Assembly: GCF_032362555.1 (NCBI RefSeq)
Contig: NC_083515.1
Coordinates: 1,895,001 to 1,959,000, forward strand
Length of the DNA: 64,000 nucleotides
Origin: Amyelois transitella
Lineage: Eukaryota > Arthropoda > Insecta > Lepidoptera > Pyralidae
Direction: 5' to 3'
The position numbers were made by a program, and so were the translations under genes. The notes beneath the pieces are model-generated. The model was given only the letters and a program-made list of their open reading frames with translations, ran no database searches and was not told the DNA's origin. Shown in pieces: positions 33,898 to 46,248 of the stretch. The first letter of the stretch is position 1, and the number at the start of each line of letters is the position of its first letter.

Positions 33898-34368
33898 TAA
33901 TTACATGGCACGTACTATAAAGTCTTTAAAATTTAAATTATCATTTTAAATTCACAAATAGATAGTCTGATTAAAGCAAAACTAAACGCAGACAAAGGGA
34001 AGAGAGAATTAATAAAACGCTAATACAAGCTACGTTATAAAAGCTAGCTTTTTAACAAAATACGAGTAGAGTAGCAAAATTTCAGAGCAATACCAAAACG
34101 CAACAAAGAACAAAGGAGAATTCAGTTTTAAAATAAACCGACGATTAATTGTACAAAGTCAAGTTGTTACTATTTTATCAACGCAATGAAATAGCGCGAT
34201 TGGGCAACATTTATTGTTTTTTTCTTTTTTAAATTAGGAATTCGCTAATAAAAAATTTAAATACAATTCTGTTGACTCTAAGTTCAATTTTAGCGTCTAA
34301 CAGCAGAAAGTACGGAGCAATTGATGCATTCTAAAATAATAACGGAAAAACATAGACTTCAAACGAAC

Positions 34369-34589
34369 ATACATATAATCACGTCTATTCCTTGCGGGGC
34401 AGACAGAGCCAACGGCCTTGAAAAGACTGATAGGCCACGTTCAGCTGTTGTTGGACTTAATGAGTGAATTAAAATTCAAATAGTGACAGGTTTACAAGCC
34501 TATCCCTTAGTCGCCTTTTACAAAATCCATGGGTAAGAGATAGAGTGGTCCTCTTCTTTTTTCTATTGTTGCCGGGAACCACACGGCAC
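34369..34589 (-). repeat. SINE-1 copy, internally shortened
   Basis: TAATCACGTCTATTCCTTGC to GCCGGGAACCACACGGCAC; a middle segment is deleted. Confidence 0.85.
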
Positions 34590-34915
34590 ATTCAATATTA
34601 TTAGAAGTCAATAAGCATATTTTATCCAATGATTTACTGTACCGACGCTTAAGACAAACCAATAGACAATTGTTAAGTTATGTTGATGAAATGTCCCATA
34701 ATAATTAATTTTAAAAAAAATATATAATTTGAACTTACCTTTTTGTGTAGTGGGTCAACAATAAATGCATGTCAGCGTTGTTTTCTTGCAACAGTGCACG
34801 GCGGGAGACATTATCAAAACCTATTTATCCCAAGAGTGACATTTTGAGACGCGGAATGAAGAAAATTTTCAAGCGAACGTAGAGCAGTTCACTGAATACT
34901 TTAAATATTTTTATC

Positions 34916-35035
34916 TACATACATACATACATAATATCATCACGTCTATGCCCCTTGCGGGGTAGACAGAGCCAACAGTTTTGAAAAGACTGAAAGGCCA
35001 CGATTAGTTGTTTGGCTTAATTGATATAAATAAAT
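34916..35035 (-). repeat. SINE-1 copy, 5' truncated
   Basis: (TACA)n, ATCACGTCTATGCCCCTTGC, GTTTGGCTTAATTGATA; ends there next to (AAAT)n. Confidence 0.78.
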
Positions 35036-35838
35036 AAATAAATATACGGGGCATATTACACAGAATTAGTAAGTCTTAAAGTAAGTTCAAGACTTGTGTT
35101 ACCGAGATACTTACTCAACGATTCAATCCTACTAATATAATACATGCGAAAGTTTGTGAGTATGTCAGTATGGATGTTTGTTACTCTTTCATGTAAAAAC
35201 CGATTACGATGAATTTTGATAAACATCCAAGACCCAGGCCGATCAGAAAAAGTTCGTTTCTCATCATGCCCTGGCCGGGATTCAAACATAAATAAAGACG
35301 AGAATATATGAATGTATATGTGTATAAAAAGAAAAAGCATTGTACAAAAAAAATATTAATGAAATGAAAAACAAAGTTTATGAAAAGAATTCAGTAAGTA
35401 CGTAAATAATTTCTGGAAATACAAGACAATCTTAAGATAAAGAATTCATTACAGCGACGAAACCTGAATATTCCTGCTAGTTTTCAGTTGCCAACTACAT
35501 CCGAAACTCGTATACCAAGCATTTCTACGGTTCATTGTTTCATTTGAGCCATTGTTCAGGCAAACCTCGGTGGAATGGCAAGTCTCGTCTTGAAATATAA
35601 CAATATATTTAAATCGCTTTAATTTTTTAATCTTTCTCTCCCAGAAGAACTTGGAAAACAAAGTTATCACGACGAATTCCCGATTGCATCCTTAGCTGTT
35701 TCTTTTGAAGCTATAATGTATATAATACTAGCTTTTTACCGCAGCTTCGCGCGAATTTAGTGTCACCTACAAAGGCATACAGGTACAAATCCCACGAGAG
35801 CTATAGTCATTGCTGGGATTAATAATAATAATAATTAG

Positions 35839-36102
35839 TTCCGTGTGGTTTCCGGCACCAATACAAAAAAGAATAGGACCACTCCATCTCTTTCCCATGG
35901 ATGTCGTAAAAGCCGACTAAGGGGTAGGCTTATAAACTTGGGATTATCCTTTTAGGCGATGGGCTAGCAACCTGTCACTATTTGAATCTCAATCCTATCT
36001 TAAAGCCAAATAGCTGAACGTGGCCTATCAGTCTTTACAAGACTGTAGGCTCTGATTACCCCGCAAGGGATATAGACGTGATTGTATGTATGTATGTATG
36101 TA
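35839..36102 (+). repeat. SINE-1 copy, full length
   Basis: TTCCGTGTGGTTTCCGGCAC to ATAGACGTGATTGTATG and (TATG)n. Confidence 0.88.
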
Positions 36103-36282
36103 ATAATTAATTCAAGAATATCGGTTCAGCAGATAACTTATGAAGAGGTAACAAATATACATACAAAGCTTACTTTCGCATTCACAATAATTAATTAATA
36201 ATAGATTAAAAAATATTGCCGACCCCGCGAAGAACGTGGGAAAAGGTAACGACATTGAAGAAGAATAAATTAAAAATTTATC

Positions 36283-36440
36283 ATAAATACATAAAATCAC
36301 GCCTCTTTCCCGGAGGGGTAGACAGGGACCACTTCTTTCCATTTGCCACGATCTCTGCATACTTTCTTCGCTTCATCCACATTCTTAACTCTCTTCATGC
36401 AAGCTCGGCGGTTTCGGGTACTTTTGACCTGACCCTTTTT
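36283..36440 (-). repeat. LINE-A 3' fragment
   Basis: ATCACGCCTCTTTCCCGGAG, CATTTGCCACGATCTCTGCA, CTTCGCTTCATCCACATTC, GCAAGCTCGGCGGTTTCGGG, matching 13886-14060. Confidence 0.85.
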
Positions 36441-37481
36441 ATATTTTTAAAAATTTATATTTTTTATATAATCTTATTCACGAAGTGTCGCTGTTTAAAT
36501 AAAATTTATGTCGCGGTCGGGTAACAAGCTGCCTGTGACCCACTCACCCTGAGTGATGCTGAGGCCGATGATACACCTTACGGCTCGCATAGCAATGCTA
36601 TCTGAAGACAGACATAATGATACACCTTGCGGAGTAAAACATCGCCGGATTGTTGCCCTAATCTATTAACCTGAAGACCTCTGGATATTTTAGGTTGACA
36701 AATAAAACTAGCCCCCCCGTTGAATAGCACGCACGACGCCCTTTTTATCGCGCGATAAAGACGTGTCTCGTTTCACGTCATAATAAAAAGCGAAACAGCG
36801 ATACTGTATCGCCCGATAACAACAGCGTCGCGTTTACCATGCTTAGGGGGGGTGAATCACCACACCACACGCAGATCCTGGGCTGCTCCCCAGATAAATA
36901 AAATCAGTAAAAACAAAAAGGTTTCTTGAATAAAAAGGTTGATACGCAAGGTAGGACTTACTTTGAAGAACATTTAATTAAACATTTAATTAAATGAATT
37001 GCCTCTCGCATTTCGAGACAAAGATCTGATAGTTGAGCCGAATCTTAGCACGTCTTTGTAATTATCAACCGCTTGAAACTCCTAATGAGGAAGCAATGAT
37101 CACTCAAAGTCGACTTGAACGTAGCAATTAACTCTGAAAGACTATTAGAGCGGAATTCGCTTGCGCAAACCCACCCGCTTTTCATTGCCAGCGCTCATTA
37201 CACCGGATGACACTTCAAAGTAATCTCACCTTTGTTGCTCACCCACTTTGATCTCGACTCGGATCGATTTAATTTTAAGCTATCTTGTAATTAAAATTGA
37301 GAAACTACCGAATGTTCGGCATGAAGTTTTGAATACCTGCTTTTAATTAAAATGGATTATTGTAACCGGACTTGGATGAAAGGAAAAATAAAGTACTTTA
37401 GTAACTACATAGTACCTATAATTATGTTAGGAAATCAAAGGGATTTCTCCGAAAAATAACTTAACAACTTAAAAAAATAAC

Positions 37482-37590
37482 TAACCATGGGCTAGCAACC
37501 TCTCACTATATGAATCTCAATTCTATCATTAAGCCAAACAGCTGAATGTGGCCTATCAATCTTTTCAAGACTGTTGGCTCTGTCTAACCG
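37482..37590 (+). repeat. SINE-1 internal/3' fragment
   Basis: CATGGGCTAGCAACCTCTCA to CTGTTGGCTCTGTCTAACC, no tail. Confidence 0.72.
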
Positions 37591-38387
37591 ATTAATATGA
37601 AGGTACTTTTGTAAATTTATTTGTTTGTTAGTTTGTTACCTCTTTACGGTATCTACTCTCTAATCTTCTATGAATATCACGTATGGAGAAGAACGAAAGC
37701 TAATCTTCATCCCAGTAAAAACTGAAGTTCCCGTGGTTTTTGCGGGAAACCTGTGTTATTTTGTAGGCTACGATCAATTCGCACGGGCGACGCTGCGTGT
37801 AAAAGCTAATTCATTAATAATTTCTTGTAAGCTCGTGGGTAAAAGGTCAAGAGTAAACGTGAACTTTAATCAGAACTTCCCATATAAAAATTGGTTCGAT
37901 CGTTCAGAACTTCCCCTTCCAACGTTCCATCAATCAAACATCAAAAGTGCACATGATAATATTTATAGATATTGATAGTAAAACATTATTGGAAAATTAC
38001 AAAACATCAGTCTTAGATAATATGTTCATTTCATGTCGTGCTGTGTAGTAACTACCTACACTATGAGTCACTGATTTGATAATAACTTAGTACCTATTTA
38101 TACCGTACTAACAAACAGACTACTTATTATGCTATTATTATGCTTATTATATTCCCAATTTTACGGGACAGATGGATAATTAAATTCGATTTTTCAAGAT
38201 TTATCTTTATTAGGTATTTCATTTTACGTGTGTAAGTAAAATATTTATTCATACATTCAAATTATATTAAGGACCAGTTTCAAGTTTAGGCGTCTTTCTA
38301 CGCCGTATTTGTCTGAGCTAGTGTATGCACAGGCGAAATAAAAGTGTATATTATTGACCACGGAACCCCAGAAAGGTTTTTAATAGT

Positions 38388-38393
38388 TTTATT
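38388..38393 (-). terminator. Poly(A) signal of the BESS-motif gene
   Basis: AATAAA on the minus strand, 28 nt past the stop codon of the 540 aa ORF. Confidence 0.6.
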
Positions 38394-38420
38394 GTTTCTG
38401 ATCATTAGGCATATTAATTA

Positions 38421-40043
38421 TTATTGCAACTGCCAATGATAATCTTTAATTTTCTTCATCACCGCCAGAACACCCATCCTGAAGGCCAGCTTATCGTCCT
38501 CATCATACTTCGCAACGGTCGGCATTAGCGACGCGAAAAATGCTTCATCATCACTCATAAACTTTATATCAGATGGTTTTGCACTGGTGTCTACAGAACT
38601 TGTGGACTCACTATCATTTTTACCTCTAGGTGTGCCAGACCCATTAACATTGTTCCTCCTATAAAGTTTCCTTGGAATTTCTTTAGAACTACTGTTCCTC
38701 CTATAAAGTTTCCTTGGAATTTCTTTAGAACTACTGCGCATGTTGTCGTTTTCTCTTCTTGTTCTCTGTCGCATTGGCACGGGTTCCATATACTTATCGC
38801 TACTTTTTTTTGTATGTTTTCTACTGGATGGCTGTTCTTCTTCACCAACGTTTTTATCGTTTCTTGCTAATTTCTTTGTCGAAGGAGACAAGCTGTTATC
38901 ATCATCACTACTTTCATCTCTTTTCAACTTTAAACCAGATTGTGATATTTCTTCATCATCACTATTATAATCGATTCTTGTTTTATTTTTCGAAGATGGC
39001 TCATTTTCATCTTCATGAATGTATTTATTCTTTCTTAATGATTTCTTTTTCTTAGACGACAAGTTTTCATCGTCATCACTCGCCTCATCTCTTTTCGATT
39101 TTATGTTAGACAGCGATGTTTGATCGTCATCACAGTTACAATATATTTTTGGTTTATTTTTGGAATGTGGGTCACTTTTATTGTTATTTTTATATGAATT
39201 CTTTTTTGCTTTTTTTGTTATAGGCGGCAGGCTTTCATCATCATCATCATCGTTATAATCTTTTCTTCTTTTATTTTTCAATGAACGCTCACTTCTATTA
39301 TCATCACTGGTTTCGTAATTTCTATTATTTTTTCTCATAGAGTGCGTTTCGAAATCATAATTTTTTACATCTCCTTTTTTATTATTTAAAGTAGGGGATA
39401 GTTGTGCGTCATCGCTGTCGTCATCTGTTTCTTCCTTCTTCATATATGATTTTCTCTTGACACGATGTCTTTTGTTGAGTTTTCCTTCCCAAATCTTCGT
39501 AAACTTTAAGTCGCCACCGTCGATTGCTTCATCTCTATATAACTTATGTTTAATTTTTGGCGGTTCTATATCTATAACTTTCGGTTTCTCTTCAATGCAG
39601 CATTCACTTGGGCACATATAGCAGCCGCTGCAACGCTTGCTGCCTATTATAGGGCACGTCCCAAAATCATCTTGCCACCTTGAACACATACCTTTACAGA
39701 AGAAATGGAGTTGGCACAACACATTACTTCGTTTTGACAATACTTTTCTTTTGAGCGTTTCAAATATTCTGTCCCGGAATGATGTCCATTTGTAAATTAT
39801 TGTATTCATGGTCCAGAGCGGCTTGATTGGATGTATGTCGATGATATCTTCGTCCGTTATGTTCAATATCTCATCCCATGTTGGTCTTTTGTTAGAGTGT
39901 TCACTGTAAATTTCCCAAGATTTGTCCCAATTGCTAGATTCATCCCACATACAGTTTCTTAATTGTACAATGTCATACCTGAACAGTTTAAGGGTTGCTT
40001 TTTCGCTTATTTCAGGATGGACATCAATGTTCATGTTATTCAT
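38421..40043 (-). CDS. Intronless BESS-motif nuclear protein (540 aa)
   Basis: Single open frame from ATG (40043) to TAA (38421). The C-terminus DDEAFFASLMPTVAKYDEDD followed by KLAFRMGVLAVMKKI fits the BESS motif, a protein-interaction motif of insect chromatin and transcription regulators often paired with MADF. The N-terminal 100 residues (WDKSWEIYSEHSNKRPTWDE, WTMNTIIYKWTSFRDRIFET) have a spacing that recalls a diverged MADF domain; this is a weak inference. Residues about 110-149 hold nine Cys (CQLHFFCKGMC, CSGCYMCPSECC), possibly metal-binding. The middle (about 200-440) is low-complexity: repeated Asp/Glu clusters of the type SDDDE alternating with Lys/Arg stretches that could be nuclear localisation signals. 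A 14-residue unit (SSSKEIPRKLYRRN) occurs twice in tandem. No signal peptide or membrane span. Likely a DNA- or chromatin-associated protein; function unknown. Confidence 0.82.
   Translation of the reverse strand: MNNMNIDVHPEISEKATLKLFRYDIVQLRNCMWDESSNWDKSWEIYSEHSNKRPTWDEILNITDEDIIDIHPIKPLWTMNTIIYKWTSFRDRIFETLKRKVLSKRSNVLCQLHFFCKGMCSRWQDDFGTCPIIGSKRCSGCYMCPSECCIEEKPKVIDIEPPKIKHKLYRDEAIDGGDLKFTKIWEGKLNKRHRVKRKSYMKKEETDDDSDDAQLSPTLNNKKGDVKNYDFETHSMRKNNRNYETSDDNRSERSLKNKRRKDYNDDDDDESLPPITKKAKKNSYKNNNKSDPHSKNKPKIYCNCDDDQTSLSNIKSKRDEASDDDENLSSKKKKSLRKNKYIHEDENEPSSKNKTRIDYNSDDEEISQSGLKLKRDESSDDDNSLSPSTKKLARNDKNVGEEEQPSSRKHTKKSSDKYMEPVPMRQRTRRENDNMRSSSKEIPRKLYRRNSSSKEIPRKLYRRNNVNGSGTPRGKNDSESTSSVDTSAKPSDIKFMSDDEAFFASLMPTVAKYDEDDKLAFRMGVLAVMKKIKDYHWQLQ
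38652..38735 (-). repeat. 42 bp in-frame tandem duplication
   Basis: Units 38652-38693 and 38694-38735 are essentially identical and encode SSSKEIPRKLYRRN twice. The identity points to a recent event; copy number may vary between individuals. Confidence 0.93.
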
Positions 40044-40805
40044 CTTGCAGGATCAGTTTGAATGTTCATATTCGACTACTTATTAAGAATAATTTGCGGC
40101 AAGCGTTTAATGTATAAAATGGGAGACAAGAGCTAAAACTTAGGCACAATCTATAAGGCCTTGGCAAATTAAATCATTTTATTGACTTATATTGGGGAGG
40201 GAGGGGTTGGTTTATTGTTAACCTACATGATCTGTAGTTGGAAAACTATGATCTCGGTTCAATTTGCCCTGTTTTAAGTTATTTCCATGTTGTGTAAGTA
40301 TTAAAATTTTTATTGTCACTAATCTGTTCAGTAATGCTTCTGTCAAAATCAAATGTCCGTCACCGTTTAAGCTTTCTGGAAAAGAAAGTATGTACATACT
40401 TATTAATTATATAATTAAGTGGATACACTGATTTTGGTACTTTCAGATTTTATTTTGATGCAGTACTACTTTAACCTGAGACGATGAAAATTTTAAAATA
40501 AAAAGTTAAACCGTTGTTCTAGTCATTGCCAAAGTTTAAAAATAAAAAAAAATACAAAACATCTCGACATGCGGAGATGATCTGGGTGACATATTTTCAT
40601 TTATATACTTACAAACATAACCAGAACATTTAACGAGAAATCACCATCAGTCTGGTTCCCGAGGGAATTTTTGGATATCCTCTCTTAGTGTATCCCTAGA
40701 CCACATAACCTAACGCCAAATGTCAAGTCTCTAGACGCAGCGGTTTGTATTTGGCGTTGTATTGTCTATGTCAGTCAATCATTCACTTTCTTCTTTTATA
40801 TAAAT

Positions 40806-41035
40806 ACTAGCTGTCCCGGCAAACGTTGTTTTGCCATATAAATAATTATTAAGTAATATCTAGTTTATAAAAACTTTAAAAAAAATTATCACTAAGGGGT
40901 ATGAAAAATAGATGTTGGCCGATTCTCAGACCTACTCAATAGGTATGGTCACAAAATTTCATGAGAATCGGTCAAGCCGTTTCTGAGGAGTACGGGAACG
41001 AACATTGTGATACGAGAATTTTATATATAAGATTC
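40806..41035 (+). repeat. Dispersed repeat starting ACTAGCTGTCCCGGC
   Basis: CTAGCTGTCCCGGCAAACGT, TCATGAGAATCGGTCAAGCC, GAGTACGGGAACGAACATTG. A sequence type common in lepidopteran genomes. Confidence 0.6.
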
Positions 41036-41183
41036 ATATACATACTTATATAATTTAAAATCAAAACAAGAAGCGCTAATTCTATTGTTATTTATTTTTA
41101 TTATTTCGTATGACCTGGCCGAACATAAAACCTGGGCTCTTGTGGCTAGAAACCAAGATAAATCCATATTTATCTTGGAAGAT

Positions 41184-41239
41184 CACCTGAAGTTTTTCCA
41201 ACTGCATTCCCATGAATGCAGTTGGAAAAACTTCAGGTG
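41184..41239. repeat. Perfect inverted repeat, 26 bp arms, 4 nt loop
   Basis: Arm 1 is 41184-41209 (starts CACCTGAAGTTTTTCC), loop CCAT, arm 2 is 41214-41239 (ends GGAAAAACTTCAGGTG). No mismatch. Confidence 0.95.
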
Positions 41240-41916
41240 CGACGGACTTTGCATAAAATTTACTTAAGTACCTAAATTTTTCGATAGGTAATGTAACAGC
41301 ATGATAAATCATGATAATAATGACTCATGCAAATATTTATGTATGAATGAGCACTTAAGCTCTATTTATCGAGCCGATCTATTATCATCAATAAACAAGT
41401 ATTTATAATTAAAAGGTATCTATGATTAACAATAGTCTAACTTGCGCCTTTGGATGCTACCGTGGTAATTTATCTGTTCTTAGACGTTGAGATCAACATT
41501 TTATCCAATTTTCGTTAGATTTTTGTTCTGGAAATTTCGCAAACATGTCACACTGAGAAGGAAATAGGGTATCTAGTTGTCTTGTATATACAACGTACCA
41601 ACAAATTAAAAAATTATAAGAGAGAAGACTTCTCAGTTTTACTTTTTTAGCGATCAAAAGATCAGAGCTGTTTGACCATACCCCAAACACTACAAATTTT
41701 ATTAATAGTATCTTACACCATCCATTTGCAAGTACGCACAGTTACCATGATGCTTTCCGTTAGTCAAACTAATCTAAATAACTCAGACACGTCATTGGCA
41801 CATGCGGCTGCGATTTGAATGCGTTTGTGCGTGCATTTTACGCTTTATTAGTGTATCACTTCCAGCTTATCATTCTTACTAATATTATAAATGCTAAAGT
41901 AAATTTGTCGTAAATC

Positions 41917-42093
41917 ATCGTCATAGACGTCGTAAACGATAGGCTTATAAACTTGGGATTCCTCTTGGGAATGGGTTAGCAATCTGTCACTATTTGAATC
42001 TCAATTCCATCATAAAGTCATACATCTTAACGTGGCCTTTCAATCTTTTCAAGACTATCGGCTTTGACTAGCACGTAGGGGATATAGACGTGG
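41917..42093 (+). repeat. SINE-1 copy, diverged, 5' truncated
   Basis: TAGACGTCGTAAACGATAGG, GCTTATAAACTTGGGATTCC to GGGGATATAGACGTGGCAAC. Confidence 0.78.
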
Positions 42094-43769
42094 CAACAAT
42101 AAAACAAAAACATTTTTCTCCATTTATTTATTAGTTTCATTGTAAACTCATACACTTGACCTATTCGTCAACCGTTTATAATTTACGTTATACACTTCAT
42201 ACATCACGAAATGAGACTTAGAACTAATTATCTCAATACACGGCACGATGCGATTTAAAAAAAAATAACAAAAAGGTATCAACAAAAACGAAATAAAAAC
42301 GCACCGTACTATGTAATAAGATTGCAATGCAAAGGTCACATGGTCAATATTTTTAACCGGCTTCAAAAAAGGACGTTTTTCGTCTGTATGTATGCTTGTT
42401 TTAGAAGTAATGTAGTGCTTTATTACAAGTTCACAACAGGCGAATACTTGCCCGTTTACTTGCCTCGTCTACAAATATATAGGGAATATATAAGTTAAAT
42501 TTTAAGATTTATACAATTTTTTTATAGAATATTTCGGACTTCATCGAATTGATAAATATTTTTGATTAACCATGTGCCTTTCACCGTGTTTACATTATAA
42601 GTTGACATACTCGGGCGCACCATAATTGACTTGAAAAGCAAAATAAATAAAGTTAATTTCGAAACAAAAACAATGCTAAATAAAAATATGGCACATAATT
42701 TTAGCGATCTTGTTGTTAGGTACACGTGTACTTAACGGAACATTTTGAATAATCATATTTTATATGGAAAATATAAATAGAATTACATCATGCAAGATTA
42801 TCTTCGAGAAAATTTATACATTATGTGAATTGAGGCGTAGGTATTCTTATTTTGCGATATTATAATGATTGGTAACTCAAATTCTGCACTAAGAACTCAT
42901 GCAAAATATTTTACGAAATAAATGGATCAATTTGAAACATGACATTTATTTGCATGGAAAAGATTGTTTCACAAACAACATCGGGCCCATGAGATGTCAT
43001 TTTAAGAACCATAACATATTATACAGTGGTGTAACTATGATTACAAATAGTGCATAAGTTACATTGAAAATTGTGAACTTACAATGTAAAGATAACATAC
43101 TGAACAGAGTGCTGGTCATTTTTATTTGAAAAAAGAAAAGTAAGTGCTTATCGTCGTGTCTTGTCTTAAAAGAATATGTTTTTAATTATCCGCATCTAGA
43201 AACTCAATTTCAGTACTTTTTCAAACAAGTACTGGAATTAGGCCCACTAAGATCACTTTAATGAACAAAAAGGGGTAGTACATTACTTGTTCCAATAAAT
43301 ACAGGCGAGTCGAAACTTTTTCAACCAGCACATATAATTTACGATCATCAAAATTTTAACCCAAATAATTGTAATTTACAATACATGATAAAAAAAATAT
43401 CTGCGGTAAAAAAGAATAAATCAATTATAGATGTTGTATAACACGCATTGCGCATGCGGAAATCTAACCTTACAATAATCTTAACACTAGCTAGGCGTAC
43501 TTAGATTAAATTATGCATTATCTTTGGCGAATACACTGCTTACTGTACCGAACTAACGAGAAACAAAAATAACATTGATCATAAAAAACGTACGAACGTC
43601 GTTGTAAAGTCTCACAAATTCCCTATTTTAATACTGAATTATAAAAAACGACCACAATTATAACCCTGACCAGACAGAGTGACTAATACGTGAAATTGAT
43701 ACCACTGAAGATCAAAAGAGAAAAGACGATATATTTAATGGGTAATGCATTTTTAGAGGAAATTAAAAC

Positions 43770-43979
43770 ATATATATTTCGAAGGCGTTTGATAGCGTGG
43801 AACATATAAAGAGATATTGCCCATGGTGTTATAACATTTACACCTTTGCCCCATCTTTCCATCAATTCAAACATAATTATTCATGCCCATTTTATGTAGA
43901 ATATAACAGCTATAAGACTAAATTGTATTCAATACACGTTGGTGTTCCTCAAGGCTCTGTACTAGGACCTTCATTTTAA
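43770..43979 (+). pseudogene. LINE reverse transcriptase relic
   Basis: Encodes SKAFDSVEH (RT motif A type, with the catalytic Asp) and SIHVGVPQGSVLGP (motif B type) in one frame about 40 residues apart, closer than in intact enzymes. No flanking RT motifs. It resembles jockey-like LINEs and is a dead fragment. Confidence 0.75.
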
Positions 43980-45832
43980 AAACAGTTTGCATGTTAATCA
44001 CTCTATCTTGCCTGGGCCTATATGATTAAAAACTGGTACCAAATATTCTTATTCAGGTTCTAAATTACATATAGAAAGATTATAACGTTTGGAAAAGTGA
44101 TCATGGAAACTTATAAACACAAGAAATGTTACTAATCTTAGAAAACGATATAACTGGTAATTTTAAATCAAGTTTAATTCGTTTCATACAGAGTTCAATT
44201 ACATAAGAATTCCAAGATTATAACATAGAGAAACAGTAGACTGATGCAGTGATAATTCACGGAGAACAGTCATCTGGAAAATAAAGACTTCATAGTACAT
44301 TTGAAGGCAAGTTTCCATAACCACTTTCCAAAATATATTAAATTTTACAATTACATTTTTGTGGTGTTATAGAGAGAGCAGTACTTTTCCGTTAATTATA
44401 ATATCTAGAATTTATTTATAAAAGATTCTGTTTATTTGCTCGAATGGCAGTTTCGTTTTGCACCTTATTAGTATAAATTTAAGGTTAAGTATCGTGGTAT
44501 TATAAGATTGCTTTCTACCAATTCCACATTTCTAATTCACACACCATGGAATGCTTTTAAAAACTATTTCATTCACAATTAACTTTACAAATTATCTGTA
44601 AATAAAATAAGTTACATAATATATTAAAAACTTATTATATACATTAGGTCCACGCTATATTTACTAGTAAAACTGCCTTGAGCTATATTTTGTACAGTAT
44701 ATTATAATTAAAATTAATTTCTAAACTACAAATACCAAAGAGATTCATCTACAAAGATTTTGTTTAAATGATTTCCAACTATTTCGCGGTCTATTTAAAT
44801 ATACAAATTGAGTTAAAAACTTGAATCACACAGGCAGACTATAAAATAATAGTATATAGTATACATATATATATATAATTATTATGTACATATAAACTGT
44901 TACAATCGAATGTCTACTCCTAGGCTTCGCGCCTTCTTAAGAATTTTAAAGAACATGCCAAAAAATTGAAATTTTCTAATATTTGGCATCTCTCCAATTA
45001 TATCATCAAACCACAGGCGGTGACAATCAGGCAGGCAATATATCATTAATATATTTTACCCATTCTATTCACATTTCTTAGGTAAAAAAAGTTAAAAGAA
45101 ATAGTTATTTTCGTTGTTTCTTTAATCTAGACTGGAAAAGGAAAAGTTGGTGTACGCATTTTTAAATGCCCAGCCCAAACTAGTGGAAAGATTTCGTTAA
45201 AAGTTTTTTAAGTGATTCCTAAGAGAGAAGACATGAGACACAAATGCATCGCATGAAATGTGTAGTAACGTTTAATGCAAATAATATTAATAAAATATAA
45301 CTTACCTGCCATTTCACCAACCCATTCCTTAACCACTATTCTCCATTTTTAAGGTTATCCTAAACCTAAGTTGAGCGAAAATAGAGTCAAAAACGTACAG
45401 TCAGAATCTGCAACGAGCAGTCTAGTTACAAATCGTTATAACGAAACATATCGTTATTGGTCTTTTACTTTTTAACACAGCCTTTTTATGGACTTCACAT
45501 GGGAAACATGTTTTCAACCGAAAAATATGGTCGCGTTAAAACTGCATTGGTACCTTTTAATAAATAGGCCATAGTTTCAAAACTTATGACGTAAGAAAGA
45601 ATAGCAAAAACGCTCGTGCTCGAATATACATATTTCTCAGTAAAATATCCGAAAAACATTAAAAATTAGACCACCATTCAATCACTGACAAATTGAGCAA
45701 TCAAATGAACGATTCGTGTGTTTATTGTGCAATCATCGTTACACTTAGAAAGTCACATCTATTTAAATTTTATCCAGCAAAATTCATTCATTCGTAAACA
45801 TCGTAGTCGATATCGTTCGATTCACACTCTGC

Positions 45833-45970
45833 ATGTCTAACTATGATCAGCATAGTGACCACGCGAGTGTTAACAAGATGGCGGCGCGCTTGAAATGGCG
45901 GGTTTCACTGACCTCTATAATATACTCTGGACTCCATATTGAAGATGTGAAAATGATTTTAGCCATTTTG
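45833..45970 (+). other. Candidate plus-strand first exon or promoter-proximal site
   Basis: Contains AACAAGATGGCGGCGCG, which matches the AAGATGGCGGC element known near transcription starts. The ATG opens MAARLKWRVSLTSIIYSGLH, then IEDVKMILAIL before a strong donor GTGAGTGTC at 45971. No downstream plus-strand exon was found, and the tweety gene lies on the other strand, so this may be a chance frame or a non-coding transcript. Confidence 0.25.
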
Positions 45971-46225
45971 GTGAGTGTCATTGGGTTTCGCTTCCTCTTT
46001 GATAGCAAATTTCAGAGCGTACACAATTACACATTCTCCATCGATTACTATCACAAAACCAACAGGAAAAAGCACAAGTGTTATTTTTACATTACAAACA
46101 CAAAATTTCACAAAGCAACCTGTCATTTCATTTCAACACCAAACGTTTTCAGTAGGACACCCGATAGAATAGCGCTGTGAATGTCGAAAGTATCTGTCAT
46201 TTTCATATAGCACATCCAGCGTACT

Positions 46226-46231
46226 TTTATT
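46226..46231 (-). terminator. Possible poly(A) signal after alternative tweety 3' exon
   Basis: AATAAA on the minus strand, 18 nt after the TAA at 46249. Close to the stop, so the real site may lie further on. Confidence 0.35.
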
Positions 46232-46248
46232 CATGTCAGTGGCTAACC

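Larger units (their letters stand above)
25920..38387. other. Intergenic span dominated by repeats
   Basis: No coding sequence I can support. Many SINE-1 copies, SINE-3 copies, LINE-A tails and AT-rich filler. Open frames at 27791-28006 (minus) and 37670-37975 (plus) have no recognisable domain; I regard them as chance frames. Confidence 0.5.
40044..46225. other. Span between BESS gene and tweety 3' end
   Basis: No gene with firm support. Contains a dispersed repeat (40806-41035), a perfect hairpin (41184-41239), a SINE-1 piece (41917-42093) and a LINE RT relic (43770-43979). 42.1-46.9 kb has no SINE-1 copy, unlike most of the window; part could be tweety 3' UTR. Confidence 0.45.

Noticed and set aside
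37670..37975. Plus-strand frame of 101 codons
   Set aside because: It lies directly after a repeat-type sequence (TGTTTGTTAGTTTGTTACCT) and no family is recognisable.
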